A stretch of 64,000 nt of DNA from Burkholderiaceae bacterium (GCA_026125795.1 JAHCKM010000001.1:1736001-1800000); one strand, 5' to 3'; counted from the stretch's first letter, positions 7,870 through 18,939 are shown. Numbers and translations: made by a program. The notes: a model not told the origin generated them from the letters alone.

Positions 7870-9228
7870 TCAATCCACGTCGAAGCCGGCGCGGTGCTCC
7901 GGCACGTGCGTTTCCCAGCCGAGCTGGTCGCGGATGCGCAGCCGCAGCGCATCGGCGGCCTGCGGCTCGCCGTGCACCACATACGTCATCTTCGGTGGTG
8001 CTCGAAGGCCGCCCAGCCAGCGCAGGATGCCGTCGCTGTCGGCGTGCGCCGACAACCCCTCGATCTGGCTCACCTCGGCCTTGATCGCCACGTACTCGCC
8101 GTGGATCTTCACGTCATGCGCGCCCGCCACCATGTGCGCGCCGCGCGTGCCGGCGACCTGGAAGCCCGGGAACACGATGTGGTGGCGCGGGTTCGGCGCC
8201 ATCGCCTTCAGGTAGTGCAGCACGCGCCCGCCGGTGGCCATTCCGCTGGCGGCGATCACCACCTTGGGCCAGCGGCTGTGCGTGAGGCGCATCGACTGCT
8301 GCGCGTTCTCCACCACCGTGACGCCGTCGGTGAGCGACTCGGCCTCGCCCGGCTTGATGCGCAGCAGCTTGCGGTGCCGCAGGTACAGCTCGGTCGCGGC
8401 GCGCGCCATCGGGCTGTCGAGCACGATCGGCAGGTCTTCGGGGATCGCACCCGCGCTGCGCAGGCGCTGCAGCACCAGCAGCAGCGCTTGCGCGCGGCCC
8501 ACCGCGAACGACGGCAACAGCACGCTGCCGCCGCGGTGCACCGTGTGGCGGATGATCGCGCCGAGCCGCTCGGCGACGTCCTCGTGCGGGTGCAGGCGGT
8601 CGCCGTAGGTCGATTCGATCAGCAGCACGTCGGCTTGCGCGATGCGTTTGGGCGCCGGCATCAGCAGATCGTCGTCGCGCCCGAGGTCGCCAGAGAACAC
8701 CAGCGTGCGGCCGTCGCCTTGCAGCGTGACGGCGCTGGCTCCGAGCAGGTGGCCCACCGGCGTGAGGTCGATCTTCACGCGGCCCACCTGCGCACGCTTG
8801 CCCGCGGGCACCGTGACGAAACGCGCCATCGTGCGGCGCGCCTGTGCAGTGTCGTACAGCGGGCGCGCCGGATGGTGGCGCGACCAGCCGCCGCGGTTGG
8901 CGCGGCGCGCGTCTTCTTCCTGCAGGTGCGCGCTGTCGAGCAGCAACACCTCGGCCAGATCGCGCGTCGCAGGCGACGCATAGATCGGTCCGCGAAATCC
9001 CTGGTTCACCAGCACCGGCAGCCAGCCCGAGTGGTCAAGGTGCGCATGGCTCAGCACCACGGCATCGATGTCGGACGGCGGCATCGACAACGGCGCCCAG
9101 TTGCGCTCGCGCAGCGTCTTGAAGCCCTGGAACAGGCCGCAGTCCAGCAGCACCTGCACGCCTTCGGCCTCGACAAGATGCTTCGATCCGGTCACGGTGT
9201 CGGCGGCGCCGAGAAAGGTGATCTTCAT
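7870..9228 (-). CDS. MBL-fold beta-CASP exonuclease-like protein
   Basis: The 452-residue product belongs to the metallo-beta-lactamase/beta-CASP RNA-processing family. The zinc motif SHAHLDHSGWLP lies near residue 55, followed by VGHLLGAS and SGDLG, the beta-CASP insert (LLIESTYGDRLH; PSFAVGRAQ; LDSPMA) and the C-terminal pieces ASGMATGGR, QVAGTRG, EGLSAHAD and VHGEP. It is probably a cytoplasmic RNA nuclease. The ATG at 9228 (MKITFLGAADTVTGSKH) begins at the normal family start; an extension to 9312 has no support. It is divergent from the acyl-CoA ligase gene. Similar nucleases occur beside universal stress proteins in low-oxygen gene groups of Burkholderiales. Confidence 0.92.
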   Translation of the reverse strand: MKITFLGAADTVTGSKHLVEAEGVQVLLDCGLFQGFKTLRERNWAPLSMPPSDIDAVVLSHAHLDHSGWLPVLVNQGFRGPIYASPATRDLAEVLLLDSAHLQEEDARRANRGGWSRHHPARPLYDTAQARRTMARFVTVPAGKRAQVGRVKIDLTPVGHLLGASAVTLQGDGRTLVFSGDLGRDDDLLMPAPKRIAQADVLLIESTYGDRLHPHEDVAERLGAIIRHTVHRGGSVLLPSFAVGRAQALLLVLQRLRSAGAIPEDLPIVLDSPMARAATELYLRHRKLLRIKPGEAESLTDGVTVVENAQQSMRLTHSRWPKVVIAASGMATGGRVLHYLKAMAPNPRHHIVFPGFQVAGTRGAHMVAGAHDVKIHGEYVAIKAEVSQIEGLSAHADSDGILRWLGGLRAPPKMTYVVHGEPQAADALRLRIRDQLGWETHVPEHRAGFDVD

Positions 9229-9356
9229 GGGTGGTGTGCGGTGCTCCCGGTGGGCCTGCAGCGTAGGCATGCGCTGCAACCGCACGCCGGCGCGACGGTA
9301 ACACTGCGTCAATCGTGGGTGACGGCTGCGTAACGCCGGCGCCGGCGCGCGGGCAA

Positions 9357-9370
9357 TTGACGAGTCGCAA
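9357..9370. promoter_or_regulatory. FNR-type box, variant TTGAC-N4-CGCAA
   Basis: TTGACGAGTCGCAA lies between the divergent nuclease (ATG 9228) and acyl-CoA ligase (ATG 9448) genes. A -41.5 position would put the rightward start near 9405, giving a 43-base leader. The same variant recurs at three other promoters in the window. Confidence 0.5.
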
Positions 9371-9447
9371 GCGGGATCGATGCGGCGCCGTTAGGCTTCC
9401 TGTTCGGCGTGCCTTGCCGCGGTTGGGGGGCGCACGCCCGATGCACC

Positions 9448-12117
9448 ATGACCATCCGCCATCTCGATCGCCTGCTCACGCCCCAGTCGGTGGCCGTCAT
9501 CGGTGCGTCGGCGCGTGCGGGCAGCGTGGGTGCCACCGTGTGGCGCAACCTGCGCGCCGGCTCGTTCGGCGGCGCGGTTCACGCGGTCAATCTCAAACAG
9601 CCGCTGCTCGACGGACAGCGGGCGGTGGCGCGCGTGAGCGACCTGCCCGGGCCGCCGGACCTGGCCGTGGTGTGCACGCCGCCCGACACGGTGCCCGGCC
9701 TGATCGGCGAACTCGGCGCGTTCGGCACGCGCGCGGTGGTGGTGCTGTCGGCCGGCTTGAGCGCGGCGCAGAAGCAGGCCTGCCTCGATGCCGCGCGCCC
9801 GCACGTGCTGCGCCTGCTGGGCCCCAACTGCCTCGGCCTGATGACGCCGCGCCTCGGGCTCAACGCGAGCTTCTCGCACGCGGCGGCGCTGCCGGGCGAG
9901 CTGGCCTTCGTGTCGCAATCGGGCGCGCTGGTCACCGCGATGATCGATTGGGCCAACGCGCGCGGCATCGGCTTCTCGCAGATCGTGTCGCTCGGCGAGC
10001 GCGTCGACGTCGACTTCGGCGACCTGCTCGATCACCTGGCGAGCGATCCGTCCACACGCGCGATCCTGCTGTACATCGAATCGATAGAAGCCCCGAAGAA
10101 GTTCATGTCGGCAGCGCGCGCCGCGGCGCGCAACAAGCCGGTGATCGTGGTCAAGGCCGGCCGCTCCGAGGACGGGCGGCGCGCGGTGGCGTCGCACACC
10201 GGGGCGCTGGCCGGCGCCGATGTGGTGTTCGACGCCGCGATCCGCCGCGCCGGCATGTTGCGTGTGGATACGCTCGACGAGCTGTTCATCGCCGCACAGA
10301 CGCTGGCGCGCTTTCGCGCCAACGACAGCAACGAGCTGACCGTGATGACCAACGGCGGCGGCGGTGGCGTGCTGGCCGCCGATGCGGCGGCGCGCCTGGG
10401 CGTCAGGCTGCACCAGCCCGACGATGCGCTGCTGCAGCGGCTCGATGCGGTGCTGCCGGCCAACTGGTCGCGCGGCAACCCGGTGGACCTGATCGGCGAC
10501 GCTCCAGTCGAGCGCTACCTGGCCACGCTGCAGGCGCTGCTCGACGATCGGCGCACCGGCGCGGTGTTGTTCATGCATGCGCCGACTGCCATCGTGCCCA
10601 GTGCCGAGATCGCGCGCGCCTGTGCGCCGCTGGCCGCCGGTGCGCGCGATCGTGTGCTGAGCTGCTGGCTCGGCGACGCGGCGGTGGCGCAGGCGCGCAG
10701 CGTGTTCGCTCAGGCCGACGTCGCCGACTACGCCACGCCCGAGGAGGCGGTGCGCGCGTTTGCGCTGCTGCGCACCTATCGGGACAACCAACGCCAGCTG
10801 ATGGAAGCACCCGCGGTGCAGGCGCCGGGGCCGCAGCCCGATGCCGTCGGCGCACGCGCGCTGCTCGACGCGGCGCTGGCGCAGGGTCGGCAGTGGCTCG
10901 ATGCCACCGAGGTGAACGCGCTGCTGCGTGCGTACCACATCCCGACGGTGGCCATGCGCACGGCACCGCCCGACGCCGAGGCGGCGGTGGCCGCGGCGCG
11001 CGCCATCGGCTACCCGGTGGCGCTGAAGCTGATGTCGCCCGACATCACGCACAAGACCGAAGTCGGCGGCGTGCGGCTGCAGCTGCGCGGCGACGCCGAC
11101 GTGGCGAGCGCGGCGCGCGAGATGCTGGCCCGCGTGGCCGCCGAGCGACCGCAGGCACGCGTCGATGGCTTGCTCGTGCAGCAGATGGTCGAGCGCCCGC
11201 AGGCCGAGGAGCTGATCGTCGGCAGCAGCATCGATGCGGTGTTCGGTCCGGTGGTGCTGTTCGGGCACGGCGGCATCGCGGTCGAGGTGCTGGGCGACCG
11301 CGCCGTCGGCCTGCCGCCGTTGAACCGCGTGCTGGCGCGCGAGCTGATCGCCCGCACCAGCGTGGCCAGGCTGCTGGCCGGCTTTCGCAACCGGCCGCCG
11401 GCGCGCATCGATGCGGTGATCGACGTGCTGGTGGCGGTGTCGTGTCTGCTGGCCGACCTGCCGCAGATCGCCGAGCTCGACATCAACCCGCTGCTGGCCG
11501 ACGCCCAGGGCGTGGTGGCACTCGATGCGCGCGTGCGCGTGTCGCCGCAGCGCGCCGGCGGCGCCGCGCACTTTGCGATCCGGCCGTATCCGCAGGAGCT
11601 GGTCGAGGCGGTGTCGTGGCACGGCGAGACGCTGACCTTGCGTCCGATCCGTCCCGAGGATGAAGGGCAGCACCTGCGCTTCATCGAGCAGCTCAGCCCG
11701 GAAGACATTCGTATGCGCGTGTTTGCGCCGCGCCGCGAGCTGCCGCGCAGCGAGCTCGCACGTCTGACGCAGATCGACTACGCGCGCGAGATGGCGTTTC
11801 TCGCCGAGCGGTCCGGCCCCGATGGCCAGCCCGAGACGATCGGTACCGTGCGTGCCGTGTCGGATCCCGACGGCATCGAAGCCGAGTTCGCGATCGTGGT
11901 GCGCTCCGACCTCAAGGGCCGCGGGCTCGGTCGCCTGCTGCTCGACAAGCTCGAGCGTTATGCGCGCGCACAGGGACTGCAGCGCATCACCGGTGTCGTG
12001 TTGCGCGAGAACGAGGCGATGCTCGGCCTGGCACAGCACGTGGGCTTCGTGATCGACGGCAGCAAGGCGCGTGAGCCCGGCGTGGTGCCGCTGGTGCGCG
12101 AGCTGCAGCCGGCCTAG
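9448..12117 (+). CDS. ADP-forming acyl-CoA synthetase fused to GNAT acetyltransferase (Pat/PatZ type)
   Basis: The 889-residue product has three parts. Residues 1-450 are CoA-binding and ligase-CoA domains ([45 protein letters not shown]). Residues about 480-700 are an ATP-grasp domain ([25 protein letters not shown]). The last 170 residues are a GNAT domain ([38 protein letters not shown], the acetyl-CoA loop). Such proteins are protein lysine acetyltransferases that control acetyl-CoA synthetase, or active ADP-forming ligases. The ligase catalytic His region SHTGALAG is present, so ligase activity is possible. The ATG at 9448 matches the family start. An FNR-type box lies upstream. Confidence 0.93.
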   Translation: MTIRHLDRLLTPQSVAVIGASARAGSVGATVWRNLRAGSFGGAVHAVNLKQPLLDGQRAVARVSDLPGPPDLAVVCTPPDTVPGLIGELGAFGTRAVVVLSAGLSAAQKQACLDAARPHVLRLLGPNCLGLMTPRLGLNASFSHAAALPGELAFVSQSGALVTAMIDWANARGIGFSQIVSLGERVDVDFGDLLDHLASDPSTRAILLYIESIEAPKKFMSAARAAARNKPVIVVKAGRSEDGRRAVASHTGALAGADVVFDAAIRRAGMLRVDTLDELFIAAQTLARFRANDSNELTVMTNGGGGGVLAADAAARLGVRLHQPDDALLQRLDAVLPANWSRGNPVDLIGDAPVERYLATLQALLDDRRTGAVLFMHAPTAIVPSAEIARACAPLAAGARDRVLSCWLGDAAVAQARSVFAQADVADYATPEEAVRAFALLRTYRDNQRQLMEAPAVQAPGPQPDAVGARALLDAALAQGRQWLDATEVNALLRAYHIPTVAMRTAPPDAEAAVAAARAIGYPVALKLMSPDITHKTEVGGVRLQLRGDADVASAAREMLARVAAERPQARVDGLLVQQMVERPQAEELIVGSSIDAVFGPVVLFGHGGIAVEVLGDRAVGLPPLNRVLARELIARTSVARLLAGFRNRPPARIDAVIDVLVAVSCLLADLPQIAELDINPLLADAQGVVALDARVRVSPQRAGGAAHFAIRPYPQELVEAVSWHGETLTLRPIRPEDEGQHLRFIEQLSPEDIRMRVFAPRRELPRSELARLTQIDYAREMAFLAERSGPDGQPETIGTVRAVSDPDGIEAEFAIVVRSDLKGRGLGRLLLDKLERYARAQGLQRITGVVLRENEAMLGLAQHVGFVIDGSKAREPGVVPLVRELQPA

Positions 12118-12124
12118 GGCCGCG

Positions 12125-12847
<723 letters not shown>

Positions 12848-12885
12848 ACGCCATGACGGCCGACGTGCCTTGCGCCGACTGAACG

Positions 12886-15255
12886 ATGCGCGCGCTCGAC
12901 CGCAAGCTGCTGCGCGACCTGGCCCGCATGTGGAGCCAGGCGCTGACGATCGCGCTGGTGGTCGCCAGCGGCGTCGGCGGCTTCATCGCCACGCTGTCGG
13001 CGGTGGATTCGCTGGCCGCCGCACGCGACCGCTTCTATGCCGACGGCCGCTTCGCGCAGGTGTTTGCCGCCGTCAAGCGCGCGCCGAACGCGTTGCAGGA
13101 ACGCCTGCTCGGCCTGCCCGGCGTGGCCGACTTGCAGGGCAGCGTGGAGCGCCTGGTGCGCGTCGACATCGAGGGCCTCGACGATCCGATCCTCGGGCAG
13201 TTGATCGGCGTGGATCGGCGCGTGCCGCGCCGGCTCAACCAGCTGGTGGTGGCCAGCGGCCGCGCGCTGGATGCCGACGCGCGCCACGGCGACGGCGCGA
13301 TCGAGGCGCTGGTGTCGCAAGGCTTTGCGCAGGCGCACGGCCTGAAGCCGGGCGCGCGCCTGAGCGCGCTGGTCAACGGCAAGCGGCGCGCGCTGCTGGT
13401 GGTGGGCACGGCGCTGTCGCCGGAGTACGTGTTCGCCGGGCTGTGGGGCATGCCCGACCTGCGCGGCTTCGGCGTGTTCTGGGTCGACCACGACACGCTG
13501 GCGGCGGCCTACGACATGCAAGGCGCCTTCGACCACGTGTCGGTACGGCTCGCGGCCGGTGCGTCGGAGCGCGCGGTGATCGAGCGCCTGCAGTCGGTGC
13601 TGGCGCGCTACGGCGGTCGCGACGTGCACGGCCGCGACGAGCAGGCCTCGCACGCGATGCTCGACAACGAGATCAAGGAGCAGCGCGTGCTCGGCACCGT
13701 GCTGCCGGCCATCTTCCTCGCGGTGGCGGCGTTCCTGCTCAACGTGGTGGTGTCGCGGCTGGTGGCCACGCAGCGCGAGCAGATCGCCACGCTGAAGGCG
13801 GTGGGTTATCCCAACCGCACGATCGCGGCGCACTACCTGAAGCTGGTGCTGGTGATCCTGGCCTGCGGCTTGGGCCTCGGCGTGGCCGCAGGCGCCTGGC
13901 TGGGCAGCCTGCTGACCGACCTGTACACCGAGTTCTTCCGCTTCCCGCGCTTCGAGCACCGGGTGCCGTTGAGCCTGGTGGTGATCGCCGGCGGCATCGC
14001 GCTGGCCACCGCGGTGCTCGGCACGCTCAACGCCATCGCGGCCACGGTGCGCCTGGCGCCCGCCGAGGCGATGCGGCCGCCGGCACCGGAGCGCTACCGC
14101 CGCACGGTGATGGAGCGGCTCGGCATCCAGGCGATGACGCCGGCGCTGCGCATGATCGTGAGAAATCTCGAGCGCAAGCCGTTGCGTTCGTCGCTGGCGA
14201 TCGTCGGCGTGGCCGCCGCGGTGGCGATCGTCGTGGTCGGCAACTTCGTGCGCGACGCGATCGACGTGATCGTCGACGTGCAGTTCCGGCAGGTGCTGCG
14301 CGGCGATGTCACGCTGTGGACGGTGGAGGCGGTCGAGGACCACGCCGGGCGCGAGCTGGTGCGCCTGCCGGGTGCAGTGGCGGTCGAGTCGGTGCGTTTC
14401 GTGCCGGTCACGTTCAGCCGCGGGCACCGCAGCGAGCGCACCATCTTGCGCGGCTACCACGGCCGCGCGCAGCTCTATCGCGTGATCGACGGCGCACAGC
14501 GCGAGCTGCTGCTCGAAGGCCGCGGCCTGGTGATCAACGAACGGCTGGCCGAGAAACTCGACGCGCGCGTGGGCGAACGCGTGCGCATGCACGTGATCGA
14601 AGGCCGCGGCCAGACGCTGGAGCTGCCGGTGGGGCAGATCGTGCCCGAGATGATGGGGCTCAACGCCTACATCGACCGGCGCGAGCTGAACCGGCTGCTC
14701 GGCGATGGCGATCTGTCCACCGGCTTCGTCGTTTCCACGCTGCGCGGTCAGGAGGCGCGGCTGCTCGATGCCAGCAAAGGCCTGCCGCTGGTGGCCGGCG
14801 CGTGGAGCAAGGCCACGATGCTGCGCAACATGGAGGACGTGAGCGCGCGCAACGTGCGCATCATGGGTGCGATCCTCACGGCGTTTGCCACCGTGATCGC
14901 GGTCGGCGTGGTCTACAACAACGCGCGCATCGCGCTGGCCGAACGCGCCTGGGAGCTGGCCAGCCTGCGCGTGCTCGGCCTCACGCGCGGCGAGGTGTCG
15001 GCGCTGCTGCTCGGCGAGCTGGCCATCACCATCGCGATCGCGCTGCCGCTGGGCATGCTGCTCGGCCTGGGCCTGACGCACCTGGTGGTCGAGCTGTTGA
15101 AGTCCGACCAGTTCCACTTTCCGGTGGCGATCAGCGCCAGCACCTACGCATGGGCGGCGCTCAGCGTGACGCTGGCCGGCCTGGGCAGCGCACTGGTCGT
15201 GCGACGGCGCATCGATCGGCTGGACATGGTCTCGGCTTTGAAGGCAAGGGATTGA
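12886..15255 (+). CDS. ABC transporter permease with two FtsX domains
   Basis: The 789-residue inner-membrane permease starts with a single helix (TIALVVASGVGGFIATLSAV), then a large periplasmic region. A first FtsX/MacB-type core lies at about 260-390 (FLAVAAFLLNVVVSRLVATQREQIATLKAVGYPNRTI) and a second at about 660-785 (GVVYNNARIALAERAWELASLRVLGLTRGEV). It is about twice the length of LolC/MacB permeases, as in the duplicated-FtsX permeases found with a DevA-like ATPase. It pairs with the ATPase upstream; the membrane-fusion protein gene follows after a non-coding repeat. The substrate cannot be told from the sequence. Confidence 0.92.
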   Translation: MRALDRKLLRDLARMWSQALTIALVVASGVGGFIATLSAVDSLAAARDRFYADGRFAQVFAAVKRAPNALQERLLGLPGVADLQGSVERLVRVDIEGLDDPILGQLIGVDRRVPRRLNQLVVASGRALDADARHGDGAIEALVSQGFAQAHGLKPGARLSALVNGKRRALLVVGTALSPEYVFAGLWGMPDLRGFGVFWVDHDTLAAAYDMQGAFDHVSVRLAAGASERAVIERLQSVLARYGGRDVHGRDEQASHAMLDNEIKEQRVLGTVLPAIFLAVAAFLLNVVVSRLVATQREQIATLKAVGYPNRTIAAHYLKLVLVILACGLGLGVAAGAWLGSLLTDLYTEFFRFPRFEHRVPLSLVVIAGGIALATAVLGTLNAIAATVRLAPAEAMRPPAPERYRRTVMERLGIQAMTPALRMIVRNLERKPLRSSLAIVGVAAAVAIVVVGNFVRDAIDVIVDVQFRQVLRGDVTLWTVEAVEDHAGRELVRLPGAVAVESVRFVPVTFSRGHRSERTILRGYHGRAQLYRVIDGAQRELLLEGRGLVINERLAEKLDARVGERVRMHVIEGRGQTLELPVGQIVPEMMGLNAYIDRRELNRLLGDGDLSTGFVVSTLRGQEARLLDASKGLPLVAGAWSKATMLRNMEDVSARNVRIMGAILTAFATVIAVGVVYNNARIALAERAWELASLRVLGLTRGEVSALLLGELAITIAIALPLGMLLGLGLTHLVVELLKSDQFHFPVAISASTYAWAALSVTLAGLGSALVVRRRIDRLDMVSALKARD

Positions 15256-15294
15256 GGTGTTGAGATGAGAATCTGGCAGTCATGCGAGCGCTTG

Positions 15295-15650
15295 GCGCGG
15301 CGCGGCGGGCGGTACCCGGGGTGGGCTCCTACTGGGTCGGTCGGCCCTGCGGGCCGACTGCGCTGCGGTGCTCGCTCCGAGAGGGCGGCTGCGATGCCGC
15401 TCGCAGCGGCCCTGAACGGGCCACTGCCTCATGGCTTCTCGCCGGTCCGGACCCTGCGGGCCCGGACTTCCCCTCTCTGCGTTCCGCTCTTGGCTCCGGC
15501 TCACATGCGCTTCGCGCATATGACCCTACGCCGCAACTTCGTTGTCGCCGCCCCACAAGTCGCCCACCCCGGATACCGCCCACCGCGCAGAGACGCTCGT
15601 GGTGTGCGTCGTGAAGCACCTCGGTGCGTCGGCACACCCGGCCGCTGCTT
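15295..15650 (+). repeat. Interspersed repeat with terminal inverted repeats, copy 2
   Basis: This is the second copy of the element at 4345-4665, in opposite orientation. One terminal repeat lies at about 15299-15327 (CGGGCGGTACCCGGGGTGGG) and its complement at about 15560-15588 (CACCCCGGATACCGCCCACC). This copy has about 50 extra bases at about 15490-15540 that copy 1 lacks. It separates the permease from the HlyD-like gene and may act as a spacer in an otherwise tight operon. The stretch 15256-15715 has no gene. Confidence 0.7.
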
Positions 15651-15715
15651 TGCGCGCTCACACTCGACCGCGTTTCGCGCGTGGCAGGACGCCCAAAGCG
15701 CAACAGGAAACTGAC

Positions 15716-16936
15716 ATGCAAATCCGACGCAGCTGGATCATCGCCGCCGTGGCAACCGCCGCTGCCGTGGCCGGGCTGGTGTGGGCCTTCGCGCCGCGCG
15801 CAATACCCATCGAAACCGCACGCGCCACACAAGGGCACTTCGAGACCGCGATCGAGGAGGAGGGCAAGACCCGTGTGCGTGATCGTTACGTGGTGGCCGC
15901 GCCGCTGGCCGGCGTGCTGGCGCGCGTGGCGCTGCGTGAAGGTGATGCGGTGAGTGCGGGCCAGGTGGTGGCCACGCTGCAGCCGGTGCTGCCGCCGCTG
16001 TACGACGAGCGCACGCTGCGCGAGCTGCGCGCGCGTCTGGCCACCGCCCAGGCCGAAGCAGACCGCGCGCAGGCGCAGGTGGCCAGCGCCGAGGTCGCGC
16101 TGGCGCGCGCCGGCAACGATCTGCAGCGCAGCGACGCCTTGGCGCGCGACGGCTTCGTGTCGGCGCACAAGCTCGATGCCGACCGGCTCGCCGAGCAGGC
16201 GGCCCGCAAGGATCTCGGCACCGCACTGGAGGGCCGTCGCGTCGCACAGCACGCGGTGGAGCAGGCGCGCGCGGCGTTGTCGGTCGTGCAGCGCGGCGGC
16301 AGCGCCGACGTGTTCGCGTTGCGCTCGCCGGTGTCCGGGCGCGTGATGCGCGTGGCGCAGACCAGCGAGACGCCGCTGGCGGCCGGCACGCCGCTGCTCG
16401 AGATCGGCGACACGCGCCAGCTGGAGGTCGTGGCCGAGCTGCTCACCACCGAGGCGCTGCAGGCCGTGCCGGGCAGCGCGGTGGTGATCGAGCGCTGGGG
16501 CGGCGCGTTGCCCCTGACCGGCCGCGTGCGCGCGGTGGAGCCGGCCGCGTTCACCAAGGTGTCGGCGCTCGGCGTCGAGGAGCAGCGCGTCAAGGTGCTG
16601 ATCGATCTGACGAGCCCGCCCGAACACTGGCAGGCGCTGGGCGATGCCTACCGCGTGACGGTGCGCATCGTCACGCGCTCGGTGGACCAGGCGCTGACGG
16701 TGCCCACCAGCGCCGTGTTCCCGCTGCCTGGCGACGCCATGGCCAACGGCGCCGAGGGGGCGAGCGGCGTGTTCGTCGTGCGCGACGGCCGGGCGCGGCT
16801 GCGCGAGGTCGACGTGGTGGCACGCAACAGCCAGGACGCGTGGCTGCGCCGCGGCCTGCAGCCGGGCGACCCGGTGATCGTGTATCCATCTGCCGAGGTG
16901 CGCGACGGCGTGCGGGTGGCGCCGCGCGCCCCCTGA
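15716..16936 (+). CDS. HlyD/RND-type periplasmic membrane fusion protein
   Basis: The 406-residue product has an N-terminal anchor (IIAAVATAAAVAGLVWAFAP, about residues 7-27). It continues with the first half of a biotinyl-lipoyl domain (VVAAPLAGVLARVALREGDAVSAGQVVATL), a long Ala/Gln-rich coiled coil at about 95-195, the second lipoyl half (ALRSPVSGRVMRVAQTSETPLAAGTPLLEI) and a C-terminal barrel. It should bridge the two-FtsX permease to the outer membrane in an export complex. The ATG at 15716 has AGGAAA seven bases upstream. Interruption of the operon by repeat copy 2 is unusual. It ends ten bases before an FNR-type box that serves the next gene. Confidence 0.92.
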   Translation: MQIRRSWIIAAVATAAAVAGLVWAFAPRAIPIETARATQGHFETAIEEEGKTRVRDRYVVAAPLAGVLARVALREGDAVSAGQVVATLQPVLPPLYDERTLRELRARLATAQAEADRAQAQVASAEVALARAGNDLQRSDALARDGFVSAHKLDADRLAEQAARKDLGTALEGRRVAQHAVEQARAALSVVQRGGSADVFALRSPVSGRVMRVAQTSETPLAAGTPLLEIGDTRQLEVVAELLTTEALQAVPGSAVVIERWGGALPLTGRVRAVEPAAFTKVSALGVEEQRVKVLIDLTSPPEHWQALGDAYRVTVRIVTRSVDQALTVPTSAVFPLPGDAMANGAEGASGVFVVRDGRARLREVDVVARNSQDAWLRRGLQPGDPVIVYPSAEVRDGVRVAPRAP

Positions 16937-16946
16937 TGCCGGCCGG

Positions 16947-16960
16947 TTGACAATAGTCAA
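16947..16960 (+). promoter_or_regulatory. FNR/DNR-type box for uspA
   Basis: TTGACAATAGTCAA is a perfect palindrome of the FNR family (TTGAC-N4-GTCAA). Its centre lies 62 bases before the ATG at 17016, so a -41.5 activator site would give a start near 16995 and a 21-base leader. Confidence 0.7.
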
Positions 16961-17015
16961 GCGGTGGCCGCCCGAGGCGCGACACCATCACAGCCACCAA
17001 CCAACGAGGTCGACG

Positions 17016-17438
17016 ATGAAGATTCTGCTGCCGGTCGATGGAAGCGACTACACCAAGCGCATGCTCGCTTTCGTGGCGGCGCACGACGAGCTGTTCGGCG
17101 CCGGCAACGAGTTCACGGTGTTCACCGTCGTGCCGTCGATCCCCGCGCACGCGAGCCGGTTTCTCCAGCAGTCGGTGCTGGACGCCTACTACAGCGAACA
17201 GGCCGAGGCCGTGCTGGGGCCGGTGCGCAAATTCGCCGAGCAGCACGGCTGGAACGTCAAGATGCTGCACGTGCACGGGCCGGCGGCCGAGTCGATCGCC
17301 GCGTACGCCAACGAATCGCGCCCCAACCTGATCGTGATGGGTTCGCACGGCCACTCGGCGCTCGGCAGCATGGTGCTGGGCTCGGTGGCCAGCGGCGTGC
17401 TGGCGCGCTGCAAGACGCCGGTCCTGCTGGTGCGCTGA
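17016..17438 (+). CDS. Universal stress protein UspA family, ATP-binding type
   Basis: The 140-residue cytoplasmic protein has a single Usp domain: MKILLPVDGSDYTKR at the start and the nucleotide loop GSHGHSALGSMVLGS (G-x2-G-x9-GS), so it should bind ATP. Usp proteins support survival under energy limitation and hypoxia. The start at 17016 has GAGG upstream; an upstream in-frame ATG at 16947 would overlap the FNR-type box and is not used. It stands alone, convergent with the HtrA gene. The regulation is inferred from the palindromic box at 16947-16960. Confidence 0.95.
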   Translation: MKILLPVDGSDYTKRMLAFVAAHDELFGAGNEFTVFTVVPSIPAHASRFLQQSVLDAYYSEQAEAVLGPVRKFAEQHGWNVKMLHVHGPAAESIAAYANESRPNLIVMGSHGHSALGSMVLGSVASGVLARCKTPVLLVR

Positions 17439-17472
17439 GTGTTGCGGGTGCGCCGGATGGCGGCGCGTCTCG

Positions 17473-18867
17473 TCAGTGCATGACGGCCAGGTAACGAAAC
17501 TGGCCGTCGCGCAGGATCAGCAGCGCCACCGGGCGACCGGCGCGCGCAGCGGTCTCGATCGCCGCGTCGAACTCGGCCAGCGTCCTCACCGGCTGTGCGC
17601 CCACCGCAAGCACGGTGTCGTAGGGCAACACGCCGCTGCGCGCCGCGGCCGCGCGCGCACGCACGACCGCCAAGCCGCCGTCCACGCCCAACGCGCGGCG
17701 GCGCGGCTCGCTGAGCTCCGACAGCCGCAGGCCGAGACGCGGCGCAGCGTGTTCGCTCGCCGGTGCCCGCACCGGCAGATCGGCGCGCGCCTCGCGCACC
17801 GACACCACCACGCGCAGCGGCGCGCCGGCGCGCCACACGTTGAGGTTCAGGCGCGTGCCGGCGCGCGCGGCCGCCACCTCCTGCTGCAAGGTCTCGAAAG
17901 GCATGTCGCTGCGCTCGTCGATGCCCAGCACGATGTCGCCGCTGCGCAGCCCGGCACGCGCTGCGGCCGAGCGCGCTTGCACGCGCGTGACCAGCGCGCC
18001 GCCGGCGCGCGGCAGGCCGAAGGACAGCGCCAGTTCCTGCGACAGCTCCTGGATCAGGGCGCCCAGCTCGCCGCGCCGCACGCGGCCCGCGCTGCGCAGC
18101 TCGTGGGCGACGTTGATCGCGATGTCGATCGGCACGGCGAGGCTGATCCCCATGAAGCCGCCGTTGAGCGAATAGATCATCGTGTTGACACCGATCACCT
18201 CGCCGTGCTGGTTGAACAGCGGGCCGCCGGAGCTGCCGGGATTCAGCGCCACGTCGGTCTGGATCAGCGCGACGCCGGGGCTGTTGGCCAGCACGCGGTG
18301 CGGTGAACTGACCACGCCGGCGGTCACTGTGCCTTCCAGTCCGAGCGGCGAGCCGACCGCGAACACCCACTCGCCGGCGCTGAGCGCCGCGCTGCGACCG
18401 ATGCGCGCCATTGGCAGGCCTGTGGCGTCGATCTTGAGCAGCGCGATGTCGCTGCGCTTGTCGAGGCCGAGCACGCGGGCGTTGAAGCGACGGCCGTCGC
18501 GCAGGCGCACCACGGCCAGCGGCGTGTCCGCGACCACATGCGCGTTGGTGATGACGTGGCCGTCGCTGGCGATGATGAAACCCGAGGCCAGCCCCCCGGC
18601 GGACACGCGGTGCGAGCGATCGGCCTCCGCGCCGCGGCGCAGCAGCTCCTGTGCGCTGAAGCCGAGCGAATCGAGCTCTTCGTCGGTCAGCGCGTCGAGC
18701 CCCTGCGTCGGCACGCTGATGCTGACCACGATGTCGAACTGGCGCGCCGCCTGGGCGGCGAAGTCGGGCGCCGGCGCCGGCGCTTCGGTGGTGCCCGCAT
18801 GCAGCGGTGTCACCGCCAGGGCGAGCAGGCAGCTCAACTGAACCAGCCAAGTGATCGTGGTGTTCAT
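17473..18867 (-). CDS. Periplasmic HtrA/Deg family serine protease with two PDZ domains
   Basis: The 464-residue product has a signal peptide (LVQLSCLLALAVTPLHAG, cleaved near residue 25) and a trypsin-like domain with the catalytic triad in NAHVV, SDIALLKI and GSSGGP. Two PDZ domains follow at about 275-355 (ALVTRVQARSAAARAGLRSGDIVLG) and 375-460. It is a periplasmic quality-control protease or chaperone of the DegP/DegQ type. The N-terminal linker with a DEELDSLGF stretch is longer than in DegS. It is divergent from the DksA-like gene with a 133-bp shared promoter region that has an FNR-type box at its centre. The substrate is unknown. Confidence 0.94.
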   Translation of the reverse strand: MNTTITWLVQLSCLLALAVTPLHAGTTEAPAPAPDFAAQAARQFDIVVSISVPTQGLDALTDEELDSLGFSAQELLRRGAEADRSHRVSAGGLASGFIIASDGHVITNAHVVADTPLAVVRLRDGRRFNARVLGLDKRSDIALLKIDATGLPMARIGRSAALSAGEWVFAVGSPLGLEGTVTAGVVSSPHRVLANSPGVALIQTDVALNPGSSGGPLFNQHGEVIGVNTMIYSLNGGFMGISLAVPIDIAINVAHELRSAGRVRRGELGALIQELSQELALSFGLPRAGGALVTRVQARSAAARAGLRSGDIVLGIDERSDMPFETLQQEVAAARAGTRLNLNVWRAGAPLRVVVSVREARADLPVRAPASEHAAPRLGLRLSELSEPRRRALGVDGGLAVVRARAAAARSGVLPYDTVLAVGAQPVRTLAEFDAAIETAARAGRPVALLILRDGQFRYLAVMH

Positions 18868-18925
18868 GGCATCGGCGTCGGCCTCGACGCGGAGTCACAA
18901 GCTACCAGTCCCACCGGCGCGGCAT

Positions 18926-18939
18926 TTGATGTTTCGCAA
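18926..18939. promoter_or_regulatory. FNR-type box between htrA-like and dksA-like genes
   Basis: TTGATGTTTCGCAA has a consensus left half and the CGCAA right half seen in other boxes here. Its centre is 65 bases from the protease ATG and 68 from the DksA-like ATG, so it could serve either gene. Confidence 0.5.

Noticed and set aside
12870-15263. Second plus-strand frame of about 800 codons over the ABC permease
   Set aside because: It is Arg/Ala-rich shadow translation with no motifs. The adjacent frame encodes a coherent FtsX permease.
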